Source: Pristionchus mayeri (lineage: Eukaryota; Nematoda; Chromadorea; Rhabditida; Neodiplogasteridae). From it: a stretch of 64,000 nucleotides of DNA. Under the pieces are notes generated by a model, which searched no databases, had not been told where the DNA came from, and saw only the letters and a program-made list of their open reading frames with translations. Of the stretch, positions 10,837-22,190 are shown in pieces (position 1 is the stretch's first letter; each line of letters opens with the position of its first letter). Where the stretch lies: assembly GCA_036245805.1 (NCBI GenBank), contig BTRK01000004.1, positions 42,062,907 to 42,126,906 on the forward strand, in the 5' to 3' direction. The position numbers and the translations under genes were made by a program.

Positions 10837-12605
10837 TTATCCTCCATCACTGGACAATCTCTGATTTCGTCGCCGATCAGAACGCTGACCTTGCTGCGAA
10901 GTTGGTGAGGAGGAATACAATTGCCCCTCCAACGGAAGTACTTTCCCGATCTAGTGAGATTTGTATCTACAATCCACTATTCTCGAGATTAATAATGTAA
11001 TATGTTGTGATTACAGTGATCCGACCATGGGCTGTGGCAATGAAGAACAGGAAATAATTTCAGGGCAGACGTAAAAGAGTATACGCAATTTATGCACACT
11101 TTTTCCATGTTTTCAGTGATCCACTAGAATCTGTACCACTTGCTACTCTGAATGTCCAGCGTTCTGAAGGCTTTGACTCGCAAGCTCAGGATGAGTTCAT
11201 CGGACCTCTCGTCATTCACTGTTCCCGCTCTTCCTCTCCCATTCCGTGCACTCGTCACATCAATCCCCAGGATCAACTTCCGGAAAATGAGAAAGTAATA
11301 TTTTCTCATAGCTCGATCACCTATACGAAGTTTCAGCACGGCGTGTCAGAGTAGATCGACTTCTTTGTTCGCCACGGCGCTGAGGATTTTCCATTGTTTT
11401 CCCACCCTCCTATATAATTCAGACGAAACCTATTTTCAATTCTGATTTTTAGCGACCGTGCAGGTCGATCTAATTGGAAAATGAGAGCGAATCGTAGTCT
11501 ATAACAATGAATTGGATATGTTTCATTCGGAATTTTTAGCGATTCAAACAGGCAAATATATCCTGCTCGTGAAACTCATTTCAACGTTGAGAGCGACTCT
11601 TTTTGAAAGTCTTAGAAAAATCAAAATCCGAATTTTGAGATCATGATGTGCCCCAACGAGGGCCTAATTCAAAAATTTGTCTGCTGCGATTGTAGCCAAG
11701 ACCGGATTCTATAGCTTTATGAAAAACCGTTTTCCAGTTTAAGCCTTATTTAGAAAAAAAAGTTACTCAAACTTGCCTCCATCCTCTAAAAATGTAGCAT
11801 TTTCAAAACTCAGCTACAACCTTAAACCTTTTCTAAATCAATCACCTAAAGAGCGATATCGACGTGGAATTGTTAGCTCTACACGATGAACTTAGAATTT
11901 AGGCTTGATTATTCAAATGTAAACAGTAGCACTTTAAAATTGCCAATTTTCGATCGATTTGCCTACTCAGAGAACTTTTTTCGGTCATGGAAAATGATCG
12001 AGGTAATCTGTTTTCGCAGATGTCTTGGCAAACCCATTTGTAAGACTTCCTCCAGACAGAATTTCGATTTATTTATTTATTGCTGTGTTGCATGATATAT
12101 TGTGAACCTATTCTACTGTGAGCTGAATTAAAAATTTAACATAACTTAATTTCTAAAATGTCAATAGTATTCATGCTTCAATAGGAGGCTGATACAAGTG
12201 ATACCTATCGATCGGTATTTTTTAAATATTTTTACTATTTTTTAGAGCAATTTATTGTCATTCAACCATTATCATTTCTTCCCTCTCATTTACCGCTCTA
12301 CGTTCCGCGAGTACTTGGAAATGGAGCGCCGCGACGAACAAAGGAACTCGATCGCTCTGACACGCTGTGTTCAGGCAATTACTGCTGCACCAAATGATCT
12401 TGCAGGGATGAAGAATGTTGAGGCACAGAACAACGAGGTGCGGCAAATTGCATAAGATGTTGCGAAGTCAAAGAGTATTCTAGAATCTACTCGGCGAATT
12501 AATGGCTCGTCACGAGGAAACTAGAAGGGAGAGAGATAAACTCGCCGCCCGTTGTGAAGAACTGGAGAAGAAACATCAAAGGATGATGATGATCGTAAGT
12601 AAACG
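10837..12605 (+). pseudogene. Relic of clathrin-terminal-domain/coiled-coil gene (3' half only)
   Basis: Exon-like blocks align in order with the last five exons of the gene at 48497-51520. About 10837-10953 matches its exon 10 (SDFVADQNADLAAKL versus TDFVSAKDTEIAAKL, same GTGAG donor position) but a 4 bp loss relative to that copy breaks the frame. 11017-11070 may match exon 11. 11117-11294 matches exon 12 (DPLESVPLATLNVQRSEG versus QPLDTSHESLNAHHSDG) and ends at a GTAATA donor. 12375-12437 and 12484-about 12600 match the last two exons, the latter ETRRERDKLAARCEELEKKH versus ETERDELKGRNEELEKKL. The propeller exons are absent. It shows that the propeller-linker/coiled-coil architecture predates the split of the two copies. 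Confidence 0.75.
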
Positions 12606-13235
12606 ATTGATTTCGAAATGCAGTACTGAGTTGGGGAACAAATTCATGAACAGATATTATTTCAGATGAGAAGCCTGTTAAGTGAACTCATAAACTGAAG
12701 AATGCGGATCGATGCACGTCCTGGAGCTAAAGTATTCTCAATCCATCTCATTGCATGTCCAATCTACCTCGTATCTCATGATTACCTCTGCTTTTAATTA
12801 AAATTCATACCTGGAACCACGTACCTCGAATCGTATCTTACCACCTGCAGTCGTACCTCAACCATACAAATCGTATCGTGCACCTCCATATTATATGACA
12901 TGCCAATCACGCCATTATAACAATCATATTATATCAATCATATCGCTTCATAAATATTAATATATTATTAATATGAATATTATAATGAGCACTTTTATAT
13001 TTTCTTATTTACTGAAGAATACCATTGTATTGCATACATATTGATACATGTTAACGAAATCTACTTTGTATGGGACGAATTCATAGCGATTGGTGCCCTC
13101 TGGATATCCATCACGTCTCCCTCGACCGCATTGTGTTGAGGTTTGGAAACAGGCGTCGCAAAGACCGCCCAATGATAATAAGAAAACGTCGAATTTCCTA
13201 ATTCGCCTAATTGTTCCCAAATGTCGCAAAAACAT
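12606..13235. other. Non-coding interval before tRNA pair
   Basis: AT-rich; the last relic exon could continue into a short terminal exon near 12666-12700, but nothing else recognisable is present. Confidence 0.4.
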
Positions 13236-13308
13236 TGCCAACTGCAGGAATCAAACCTGCGACCTTCGCTTTACGAGAACGGCGCTCTGCCCCTAAGCCA
13301 AGCTGGCA
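13236..13308 (-). tRNA. tRNA-Thr (CGT), possibly degenerate
   Basis: On the minus strand the 7-bp acceptor stem (TGCCAGC with GTTGGCA, one G-T pair) closes, the D-arm reads TTGGCTTAGGGGCAGAGC, the anticodon loop CTCGTAA gives anticodon CGT, and the T-stem GCAGG/CCTGC is perfect. The T-loop reads TTTGATT rather than the usual TTCGANN, and one anticodon-stem pair is mismatched, so it may be a pseudogene. Confidence 0.6.
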
Positions 13309-13518
13309 TGTCTTGTGTTTGTCTATGGCTCATCCATCATCGCAAGGCAGCAGTCAGACCGCACTATTGTTTATCGAACTATAGAATGGAGTGGGATATG
13401 GTGCAAAATTAATTTTTTCTTCTCATTAGATTCACAACAATAATTGAGATTCCTCTATTTATATAAGACCAGCACTTTTTCGAATATTAGTAAACAACAA
13501 CACGTTTAGCAAAATAGC

Positions 13519-13590
13519 TTCCCATGCCGGGAATCGAACCCGGGCCGCCTGGGTGAAAACCAGAAATCCTAACCACTAGACCACATGGGA
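13519..13590 (-). tRNA. tRNA-Glu (TTC)
   Basis: 72 nt with intact stems: acceptor TCCCATG/CATGGGA, D-arm TGGTCTAGTGGTTAGGA, anticodon loop with TTC, T-arm CCGGGTTCGATTCCCGG. It appears identical to the copies at 52935 and 59287. Confidence 0.97.
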
Positions 13591-13960
13591 GGACGAAAGT
13601 CGTGCTCTGAATAACACGCTATCCCGAAATTGAAAGATTAAAGATGGGTTTATTCCAGGTGACGATGCTCTCATTCCTCTTCGACTTCGGTCTCCTCTGC
13701 TGATCTTCGAAACGGAGCAAATTTACCAGTTCTAGAATATATCTTCAGATATACGAATAACGTGGAAATCATTTAGCTATGTTTTTAATTTCGTTATGTC
13801 AAGAATATGTGCAAAAACATAATATTGATTCTTTCCCTTTGAACTGTGATCGATCCTGAAAATTAATGTTTGTAAAGTCTAGGGCTAAACGTCTACACAA
13901 AAATGATAGTATCTATTATGTTCAGTCACAAGAAGTAGTGTGAGCAATATAGTTCGAGAA

Positions 13961-14060
13961 ACGATACCACGCTCTCTTCATTCTACACACTATATCGGCC
14001 GGTCGAACGGCGAGATAGTGTGTAGAATGAAGAGAGCGTTGTATCGTTTCTCGAACTGCG
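13961..14060. repeat. Palindromic MITE, family C
   Basis: Near-perfect hairpin: CTCTTCATTCTACACAC on the left, mirrored by GTGTGTAGAATGAAGAG on the right, about a GGCCGG centre, with flanking AACGATAC/GTATCGTTT also inverted. Related shorter hairpins recur near 46255, 49590, 57245 and 58290. Confidence 0.75.
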
Positions 14061-14282
14061 TTCGAACTGTGTTCGTTCAACGTTCTCCTTTGTTATCGTG
14101 CACAATTTGATTGTATTATACATTATCTCGTCAAAGCACAACGGGCACGAATGAAAAGAAGATATGTAGTATATCCAAATACGATCGAAGAGTAATGTTT
14201 GTGTTATTTGATCCCTATAATCTTCACGAACATATGCAATAACAAGCAATGAGTGATAACTTAGCGTGCGCTAGGAGATTAC

Positions 14283-17200
14283 TTAGAGTGCCTTGAGCCC
14301 ATTGTAGAAAGATGCGATCTTGCTCGAGGGAACACCTTCCTGCTTGGCGCAGAATCCGATCTGAGCGCAGGCCTGTAATGCAAATTTGACTACATTTATC
14401 ATAGGTTGCTAACGAGCATAAGTCTTGATATTCATCATAACTAAAGTTCGATAAACGATACCGCGGGCTCTTCATTATATGCTCTCTCTCTCGTCAATGA
14501 ACCGACCAAGACTGCCTCAGAATTAATCGTAATCCTGACCTGGTTGGCATCGGCGAGGAAGTCATCGAGAGACTTCCAGATCTTGGGTAGGTAGTCATCC
14601 ACCCATGACTCGCACTAAGAATTAATATTAATTACTTCGATATTTATCAATAATATGTTGTAACTGTAATTTTGCAATGACGAGAACACTGATAATTTGT
14701 GGCTACAATTTCTTATTTATTGGGGTGTCCGGAAAGTTTGTATAATTTTTTGTTTTTATTTTTTATTCAATGCTTTACAATTCTCAGTGACCAATGTATG
14801 CCCCCTTCTTTCTCACTACCTCCCTCCAGCGATTGGGCAGGGTCTCGATTCCTCTCTTCCAGAATGCGGGCTTCTTCGAGACCGCCCAGTTCACGAAAGC
14901 CCTCACAACTTCATCTCGATTCTTGAACTTCTCTCCTTTGCAGAAGTCAGAGAGAGAGCGGAAGCAGTGGTAGTCGCATGGGGAGAGATCCGGGGAATAC
15001 GGTGGATGGGGAATCCTCTCGATCTTCAGCTCGTCCATTTTCTTCTGGGTCATCTTCGCTCGATGTGGGCGAGCATTGTCCATCAGAAGAAGAATTTTGC
15101 CCTGGTTCAGGGGTCTGGGAAGGACTCTGATCGCGAAATCTTGCAGTTGTTCAGAGAAGAGGTCGGCATTGATGCTGGTGCCAGGGGCGAGGATCTCCCA
15201 GTAGATGGGACCGAGCACTGAGAAGAAGAAGCAGAGGAGTTCCTTCTTTCCGTGCTCTTCCTTCTTCGGGACGGGCGTGGGCTTCTCATCTGCATCCACC
15301 CATTGCAGTCTCCTTACAGGGTTATCGTACGTGATCCACTTCTCATCTGTAGCGATGATGGAATTGACCCATCGAAGATTGGATCTACGATGGAGTAATT
15401 CCCGACAGACTTGAACACGATTTTTCAGCTGTTCGGGGGAGAGGTCATGGGGAATCAGTTGTGGGAGTTTCGGCTTCTTCCCAGATCGATGGAGGATATC
15501 GGACACCGTTGATCTGGGAGTACCAGTATCCTTCTTCAACTCACGCACACTGGTCATGGGCTTGCGCTTCAGTGTGCAGAGAACGAGAGGCTGATCGAGG
15601 GAGGGAGGGCGTCCAGAGCGGGGTTGATCATCGAGACCAAACTCCCCTTTCTTGAAGCGGGAGAACCACTTATAGCAGAAGGGTATGGAGGGGGCGTCAG
15701 CTCCTTCCGACTGGGCCAGGGCAGAGTGGGCCTCCTTCACGGATCGGCCAAGATGGTAGTAATGAAGTAAAACTGCTCGGAGGTAGAGATGGGAGTCCAT
15801 CACAAGAATCAATGTAGCAACTAGGAGACTGATTAAATCCTCTCACTACTCAACGTCAGAATGATGCAATACATTGTTGACAAACAGATTGCGCAATCAC
15901 TGCATTTGATCGCGAACTGACTTTTTTCCGAAGCATTATACGAACTTTCCGGACACCCCAATATTACGTATCTTGCAACATTTTCAGATATTTAGAGGCT
16001 AAGTGTTATTATTAATAATTATCATTAATTAGCTAGCTTAATGAATGATGTATAACTCACAACTTCCCAGTACTTGGGGACGTGCTTGCAGATATTCTGA
16101 AGTATGTTTACTGTTATATTTGCAATTTACTGTTATTAACAGAAGTTCAAATCGTTAGTAAATGTTCCGCGGAGCAGTATTAACATATCATATGTGTGCA
16201 GAATTCGCTAAAAAATCGTAAGTTTATTTCACTTACTTCGGCTCTCCTTTTCTCATCGTCGACGACTTTCTTGAACTCCTCGACGGCCATCTGACACTCG
16301 TCACAGACGAACTCGTTCGTCGCGTTCTGTAGCTTGTAAAATGTGAGATGAGAGATCGAGGCAAAATATAGAGGACTCTCTCGCATTTTCAAGTTACATC
16401 TCTAGTGTATCTCTAGTGCTACTCGGAGCGAATAGTATTTTGTGGCGTTCAGCAAGGTACGTATCTACCGTAATATTCTTTTCAGGAATGAAAGAGCGAA
16501 AATAAGGGAGGTGAACTATCTCGTATGTGCATGATCTCTCGCTTGTGGGTGTATCGTGATTGGTAATACATTGCTCTCTGAGATCACGCCGAGTGGGCAG
16601 AAACAATTCGTGCAAAGGCATATATAGTGTCATCACATTTAGCCAAAATCGTTCTGCCTATCATACCTTTCCATCGATTGCGCCCATTTCCTTAAGGTAG
16701 ATCATTCCGAGGCGATGGAAGTTCTCCAGCTTGGCGTTTGCACACAGATGCATCTTCTTGCAGATGGCTTCCTCGTCGCGCTGGAGAGAGATAATTATGA
16801 AAATGTTGGCGTCTTGTCTAAGGTATTCATAGGAAAATCATTGGCATAAATCACAAATTTTAGTTAAAGAAGGAGTGTCAGCAAAGTTAAATTTTTGACG
16901 CTGTCATAACCATGACCTAGACAATCATCCAACGATCATAGCGCGAGCTCAGAGGATAGACAAAGGTCAATCGCATAGCTCAATGGTAAAGCAGTCGCCG
17001 CGCAATCGGAAGGTTGCGGGTTCGAATCCTGCCAGTTTTTGAAAAATCTTTTAGATATTTGAAATTGAATTTCCCTTCAAGCCCTCCTTGGCATTCTGCC
17101 ACCTAATGATAACTTGGTTCAAAATAGCGATTCGTATTTAAAATTTATGGAACTAGCGGGGAACTACGTCACGCTAATAGTTGGGAGAAAACTTTCTGGA

Positions 17201-20200
17201 AGTCTCCGAGGAACGGCAAACATGTTTGACGCTGACGGGAATCGAACCATCAACCTTCGCTTTTATATTCAACTGCTTTAGCCAGTCGGCCATGTAAATA
17301 GGTCGATATGACTTTTATAAATTATCATAAATTGAGTTGTTAATTATTCAACAAAGAAACACTGCATAATTATAATTTTTGAACAAATTACCAAAAATCG
17401 TCATTTCACGATTCTTCAAACGCATCATTTCAGCTAAATACCCACTAATTAATGATTTAATGATGAAATACATAATATATAATTTGTTTTCTAATATTTT
17501 GAACTAATAAATAGCTCAAACTCAGAGTTCTGATGAAAATCAAGGTAATGTGTTCGCCCCACCGCCATTTTGAAATTCTTCAAACCCAAAAGTTAAGCTA
17601 ATTAGTTATTTCATCTTGATTTTATGATGAAAACAATAAATATTAATTCGATTAGTAATGATTCAAACTAAGAAACACTGAAAAATAAGCATTTTGATGC
17701 AATCGAACATTCCTTCAAAAAAAAGCCCAAAACTACCGTAGTTTGGAGGGACGGACAAACGGACACCTGTTTTTCGCGAATATCTTTAATTGTATTAATT
17801 AAGGAGATTTTGTTTTTCGCGTGAATGTTAATTTGAGAGTGTGCGCGCATGATAAAAGCAAATTTAGCATCCCAGCTGCTCGTGGACGGAAAAGCTTACG
17901 GGTTATAGTATAGTAGTAACTAGCGGGGATCTACGTTCTGTAAGATGCAGTCAATTAATTGTATGTTTATTATGATGACGGACTCATGACTTGGATAAGG
18001 TTATTTCAGTGTGAAAAAATCTTAGTCATATGTATGACCCAGCAAATAATTCCTGACCCAGTGCGAATTTTGACCTACCGTAATCATAAATTATTTTTGA
18101 TAACATTTCCTTGCTTTTCGAAGCGTGGCAAAACGTTTTTGACGACGACGGGAACCGAACCCCCAACTTTGTGTTTACCAGTCCATCGCGTTAGCCACTC
18201 GGCCACGGTAAAAATATGAAATATGTTTCAAAAATTTTTAAATATTAGGACGCTCATTATTTGTTAAAGAAACAATTTAAGTGCTGCGTTTTTGAAAAAG
18301 TCATGAAGTCGCTCCAACGATAATTAGTTGCCCCAGTTGACTTTTGGGGTGTACGGTAATCGATCGGCCCGCGGTATTGGCGAAATCTTTGCCTTGGCCA
18401 ATCATGAAGATACGCACCTTCAGGTTGCTGGTACCACGCATAGTTTTATAAAAATACGCAATTTTCGAAAAACAGAACAGACGGACAGAATGACACGGGT
18501 TTTTGAATGTCCTGAAAAATTTGCCGGGGGACCAAAACTGGACTTGTGCGTAATGAGCATGTGCCCCGTTGCCGATTCCAGCGCCCCCACTCCCACGCCC
18601 CCACAAACCCCACAGCGAAAAAGCTTACGGGTTACTGGTAATGTAGCAACTAATGGGCAACTACGCCTCTTTTAAAGTTGGAAGTTATTCCGAAAATATC
18701 CCAAAGATAATCCAGTATTGATGCCGGCAAAATCATGGTTCTCATGCCACGTACGTCCCAACGCTAGAACTTACAGAAGGATCATGATATCGACGTTTTT
18801 TCATAAATCGACCATCGAAATCATGAATCTGACCCAGCATCTGACACAGCGCGACGGACTACTGCAGGTTACTGTCACGGCAGAATATCGATATTGACGT
18901 TTTCCGTCCATCCGCTAACGAAATCATAAATCTGACCCAGCGTCTGACCCACGGCTACGGGTTACGGTAGCTTACGGTTACTGTAGCAATACTGTATCGA
19001 TGTGTTGTTTAGATACTGCGATGAACTCATGAGTGTGACACAACATCTGACCCAATGCCACTGGGTTACGGTAAGGACAGACGGACAGACGAACACCTAT
19101 TTTTTGGTCGTAAAAATTTTTCTTCTGGAAATTTCTGGAATCGTTTTCGTGTTTGTATTCCGGATGGGGACATACTATCAAAATATCGTTCGAAACGAAC
19201 TCGCCAGACAAAAAAGCTTTCAGTTTATGGTAAGGTATGCAATCTCTTATGGTTGTACAAAGGTCGGTCATGGTTATGGCAACGTCTAAATTTCAACTTT
19301 GCTGACAGTCCTTCTTTAAGGCACAGAAATCACATCATATTTTTTGTGAACTATATCTCTTCATTCTGCGCACTCTCTTGACAGTTTGCTCTGTAATCAG
19401 ACATTCAGAATAATAATTTCTTGCGACACCTTCACTATAACTTCCTCAAACTTACGAAATAAGGCTCGAGCCTCTTGATGAACACACCAATCGTAAGGGC
19501 GATCATCTTGCACTCAACGGGGGAGGAAGACTGAAATACAAAATACCCATATCGCATTGGGATTATAGTTCGCTTATTGTAAACTTTCTGCCATCTTGTC
19601 CAGTATGTTTCTGGGTCTCTAGATTGCTGATAAGCTCATAAATTAAGTATACGCTCATAAATTGCCTAAATGACGTGGCAATTGAAAGCCTACAATCAAT
19701 CAATATTCTACAGTACCTCCATACATAGGGCGTTGATGAGTTCGGCCAACCTCTGGGGGTCATCAATGACTGCGATGATACCGTGAACGACCTGCAAGAG
19801 AGTGATTATTTCGTACGCAATATGTCTGCTTTCATTCGCCATAAATGAACACTCAATAAAGACATTCGCTTAGGATTTATTGTAAAGCAAGATTTTGAAC
19901 AGATTTTGAACACTCAATAGTATTAGGTTGAACGATAACTATGACGTCAGTCGGCGTTTGATGTATCAAAGGCGGCACGACGTTATAGTTCTCATGGCCT
20001 AGAGTCACTCCTAGCTTTGGCTCTTAGCTCTCTTGATCCGGGATTAACGCCATCTTGTTAAAGTTACCCAAAATCCGTGTAATTATTTGAAATTTGCAAA
20101 CGTGTCTCGTGTATTTGCATACTATCTCACTCGCCTCATCAAGCTCACGCTCAAATTCACTGGATTTGGATACCTTTAAACCTTTCCAAGTCTGTCCTTG

Positions 20201-20695
20201 CGCTTATTTAACCCCGAGCTGACACATGATTTATAAACCACGCTCACCATAAAAAAAACATCCGTCCCTCTAAGAGTACTTTGACCGATTAATCGGCGAG
20301 AGAGTGTGGAAAATTAAGAGACGGTGACCCCAATTAAGAACTCTATAAGCAGAGAGCACTCACACTCTTGCACTCTCCACAAGAACTCTGGAATGCTTCG
20401 ACTGGCTGTTCGGAGATTCGATTTGTAGAGAAAATCTCATCCTGAGAAGTGGGAGATCGAGATCAGGATCAGAACAGACTCTGGTCATAAGATGTGACTT
20501 GATAATAAATTTCCCTGTTTTTCCATCCGGTTTATCTGTGAAAGATCACGCAAAATGAAGGGAGTAATGTATGAATACATTTCGAAGCCTTGATCATACT
20601 AGACATCCTTGTAAATTACAGATCACCATTCGTTAACTAACCATGTACGCCAATGTGGAGGGTACGAGGAGAAGGAGAATTAACAGAGGGCGCAT
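14283..20695 (-). CDS. Saposin-like protein with two saposin B domains (202 aa)
   Basis: Small secreted lipid-interacting protein; nematode saposin-like (SPP) proteins act in gut lumen or lysosome, some with antimicrobial or lipid-transfer roles. Proposed exons: 20642-20695, 19717-19791, 19456-19530, 16677-region exon at 16667-16780, 16237-16326, 16061-16096, 14540-14614, 14283-14372, all in phase 0. The start follows TTCAG directly, suggesting trans-splicing. Residues 1-17 form a signal peptide (MRPLLILLLLVPSTLA). The second domain has the six-cysteine saposin pattern (VCDEC, ICKHV, CESW, ACAQ, GFCA); the first has four recognisable cysteines, so it is divergent or less well modelled. Intron 3 is expanded by a 2.46 kb TTAA element and intron 6 by a mariner, both outside the exons. 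Reading frame is intact. Confidence 0.88.
14720..15961 (-). mobile_element. Mariner transposon, apparently full length (1242 bp)
   Basis: Inverted ends TTGGGGTGTCCGGAAAGTT / AACTTTCCGGACACCCCAA with a TA duplication on each side (14718-14719 and 15962-15963). Carries one uninterrupted transposase frame on the minus strand. Inserted in intron 6 of the saposin-like gene, same strand as the gene. Confidence 0.95.
14784..15812 (-). CDS. Mariner transposase, intact frame (342 aa)
   Basis: Cuts and pastes the element at TA sites. N-terminal helix-turn-helix region (about 1-110) is followed by a catalytic domain with the mariner D,D34D triad: D156 in TDEKWI, D245 in LLMDNARPH and D280 in YSPDLSPCDYH, with 34 residues between the last two. 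IPHDLSPEQ at 120-128 corresponds to the WVPHxL linker. Length is normal for mariner, and there is no stop or frameshift. Comparison with the broken copy at 43441-44683 shows this as the intact version. Activity cannot be judged from sequence alone. Confidence 0.93.
   Translation of the reverse strand: MILVMDSHLYLRAVLLHYYHLGRSVKEAHSALAQSEGADAPSIPFCYKWFSRFKKGEFGLDDQPRSGRPPSLDQPLVLCTLKRKPMTSVRELKKDTGTPRSTVSDILHRSGKKPKLPQLIPHDLSPEQLKNRVQVCRELLHRRSNLRWVNSIIATDEKWITYDNPVRRLQWVDADEKPTPVPKKEEHGKKELLCFFFSVLGPIYWEILAPGTSINADLFSEQLQDFAIRVLPRPLNQGKILLLMDNARPHRAKMTQKKMDELKIERIPHPPYSPDLSPCDYHCFRSLSDFCKGEKFKNRDEVVRAFVNWAVSKKPAFWKRGIETLPNRWREVVRKKGAYIGH
16966..17035 (+). other. tRNA-like sequence in TTAA element copy 2
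   Basis: A-box-like ATAGCTCAATGGTAAAGCA and B-box-like GGGTTCGAATCCTGCC at tRNA spacing; the same position relative to the element end as the segment at 728-790 in copy 1. The acceptor stem is not convincing. Confidence 0.6.
17226..17298 (-). other. tRNA-like sequence in TTAA element copy 2
   Basis: On the minus strand: CATGGCCGACTGGCTAAAGC (A-box-like) and GATGGTTCGATTCCCGTC (B-box-like). The variable arm expected for a Ser or Leu tRNA is missing. Confidence 0.5.
18140..18210 (-). other. tRNA-like (Ser-type D arm) sequence in TTAA element copy 2
   Basis: On the minus strand: GTGGCCGAGTGGCTAACGC, very close to tRNA-Ser/Leu D arms, and GGGGGTTCGGTTCCCG as B box; no variable arm. Probably derived, not an active tRNA. 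Confidence 0.5.
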
Positions 20696-22190
20696 CTGAA
20701 TTTATTTTTAGAAACATCACACAACATGTATGTATAGATGGGAGATAAAAATAGTGTACCAAATTCATAAATGAGGTCAAAAACAACGTTTTATAAAATG
20801 ATGCAACCTCAATACAAGCTGGATACCGACATTGTAAATTTTTGAGAATATCATTATAATAATATCATTAGGAGGAAGGGAGGGAGCGGAGAAAATAGCA
20901 ACACCCAAAAGTGCAGCGGGGAACCGTTTGATTGGGGATTTGACCTAGAAACTTGGGAAATGTTTCATTGATACCAGCTTGCACTCCTCCTCTGACAAGG
21001 CGATTTTGAAAATTTTTAGGCGATTGTTGGGCATATTTTCACATCTTTAACTTTTTGAAAATTGCCACCCCCCCCCCAATTACTCGTGATAATGTGATAT
21101 AATAATAATAATAATACAATTCTATCTTTGTTCCCTCTTCATTTGGCCAGTGTCTGGAGAAACGTAAACGTAAACGTAAATTGAGGCATCCAAGCAAGGC
21201 TGGTTTGCCACCCCCGCGCCAATTCTGCGTTCAGTCTGTCCTGAGGGTATCAGCGACCTATGCGTGAGGCTACCGCCCGTGTTGTGTGCACGTGGTGGGG
21301 GATTTCTGACCTATTTAACCCCCGTGGTCTGGGTGGATCTGCAGGCGAGGGGGGTCGAACTCATGACCATTGGATTCGCATTCCACACATTTCACACACG
21401 CTTTCCCCATCGACCGGGAAGAGATGCGAGGGAAGGTGAGAGTGATTTATTTCTTTTTTTTTCTCTTCCCTCTCTGCGGCGTGGCGTTTTATGGCTACCT
21501 TTGCGTTTAGTCGGGCACTTTCGTATTCGATTGACCGATAAAATATTTATGATATAAGGTTAACGCTTGATTATGGCCTCCTACCGTTGTAGCGAATTGC
21601 TTGAGTCTACGTGTAATTTTGCGCAATCATACTCGTTACTGAACGAGAAAGACGATAATACATGACGTAGCCCATACTATCTCACATTACCATGACATGT
21701 TTCTGTAGTATCTCCGCAGAGCTGATCTTAATTACATTTATGGATGGAATACACTATTTGTATTTGTATTTAAAATTGTCTTCTAGATTGTGCGTTTACA
21801 TTACGCCCATACTTGCTCAAGAATTGGTCCTGGTCTATCATTAGCATGGCGCGTTCGCACATATTTCGCACGCATGTTATCTGCTGGACGGGGCGAGATG
21901 ACAATTGGACAGTGTGGCTCATTTGTCAGAAAAGTTCCCTTTCCAATTTTACATCTTTCCAAGGTACAACGCTTCTTTTGAAATCGATTGTCATACAGAG
22001 CACATATTTTGCATAGTGAAGACAAAAAGGATTATAGCTGGTCTCCGTTCTTACTCTCGTGACCAATTGCGCAATGTTGCGTAACCTGGGCCCAATATTG
22101 ATCTCTCTTTTTTGAGCAAAAAATTATAGTGAATTTTTAATGTTTATGCAATTATTTCAAATATAGCAATCAACTTGTTCTAGGGTCACA
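20696..22190. other. Intergenic region between saposin-like gene and F-box gene
   Basis: Divergent promoters are expected here (genes point outward). About 21190-21425 is unusually GC-rich and contains GGTCGAACTCATGACC, resembling a tRNA T arm read on the minus strand, so it may be a SINE-like fragment. A C-run at 21069 and an ATA-rich microsatellite near 21100 are present. Confidence 0.4.

Larger units (their letters stand above)
16864..19319. mobile_element. TTAA-flanked TIR element with several tRNA-like segments, copy 2 (2456 bp)
   Basis: TTAA at 16864-16867 and 19316-19319; ends AGAAGGAGTGTCAGCAAAG and, at the right, CTTTGCTGACAGTCCTTCT; subterminal GACGCTGTCATAACCATGAC is matched inverted at the right by GTCATGGTTATGGCAACGTC. 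Same family as 623-1007 but 2.07 kb longer. Three tRNA-like sequences lie inside (16966-17035 +, about 17226-17298 -, about 18140-18210 -). No transposase frame. It fills intron 3 of the saposin-like gene. Confidence 0.85.

Noticed and set aside
14697..15221. 174-codon open frame on the plus strand
   Set aside because: Antisense shadow of the intact mariner transposase; the same shadow appears opposite the dead copy at 44179-44616.
18301..18675. Opposed open frames of about 100-115 codons
   Set aside because: Inside the 2.46 kb TTAA element, no transposase motif, frames differ from each other without similarity.
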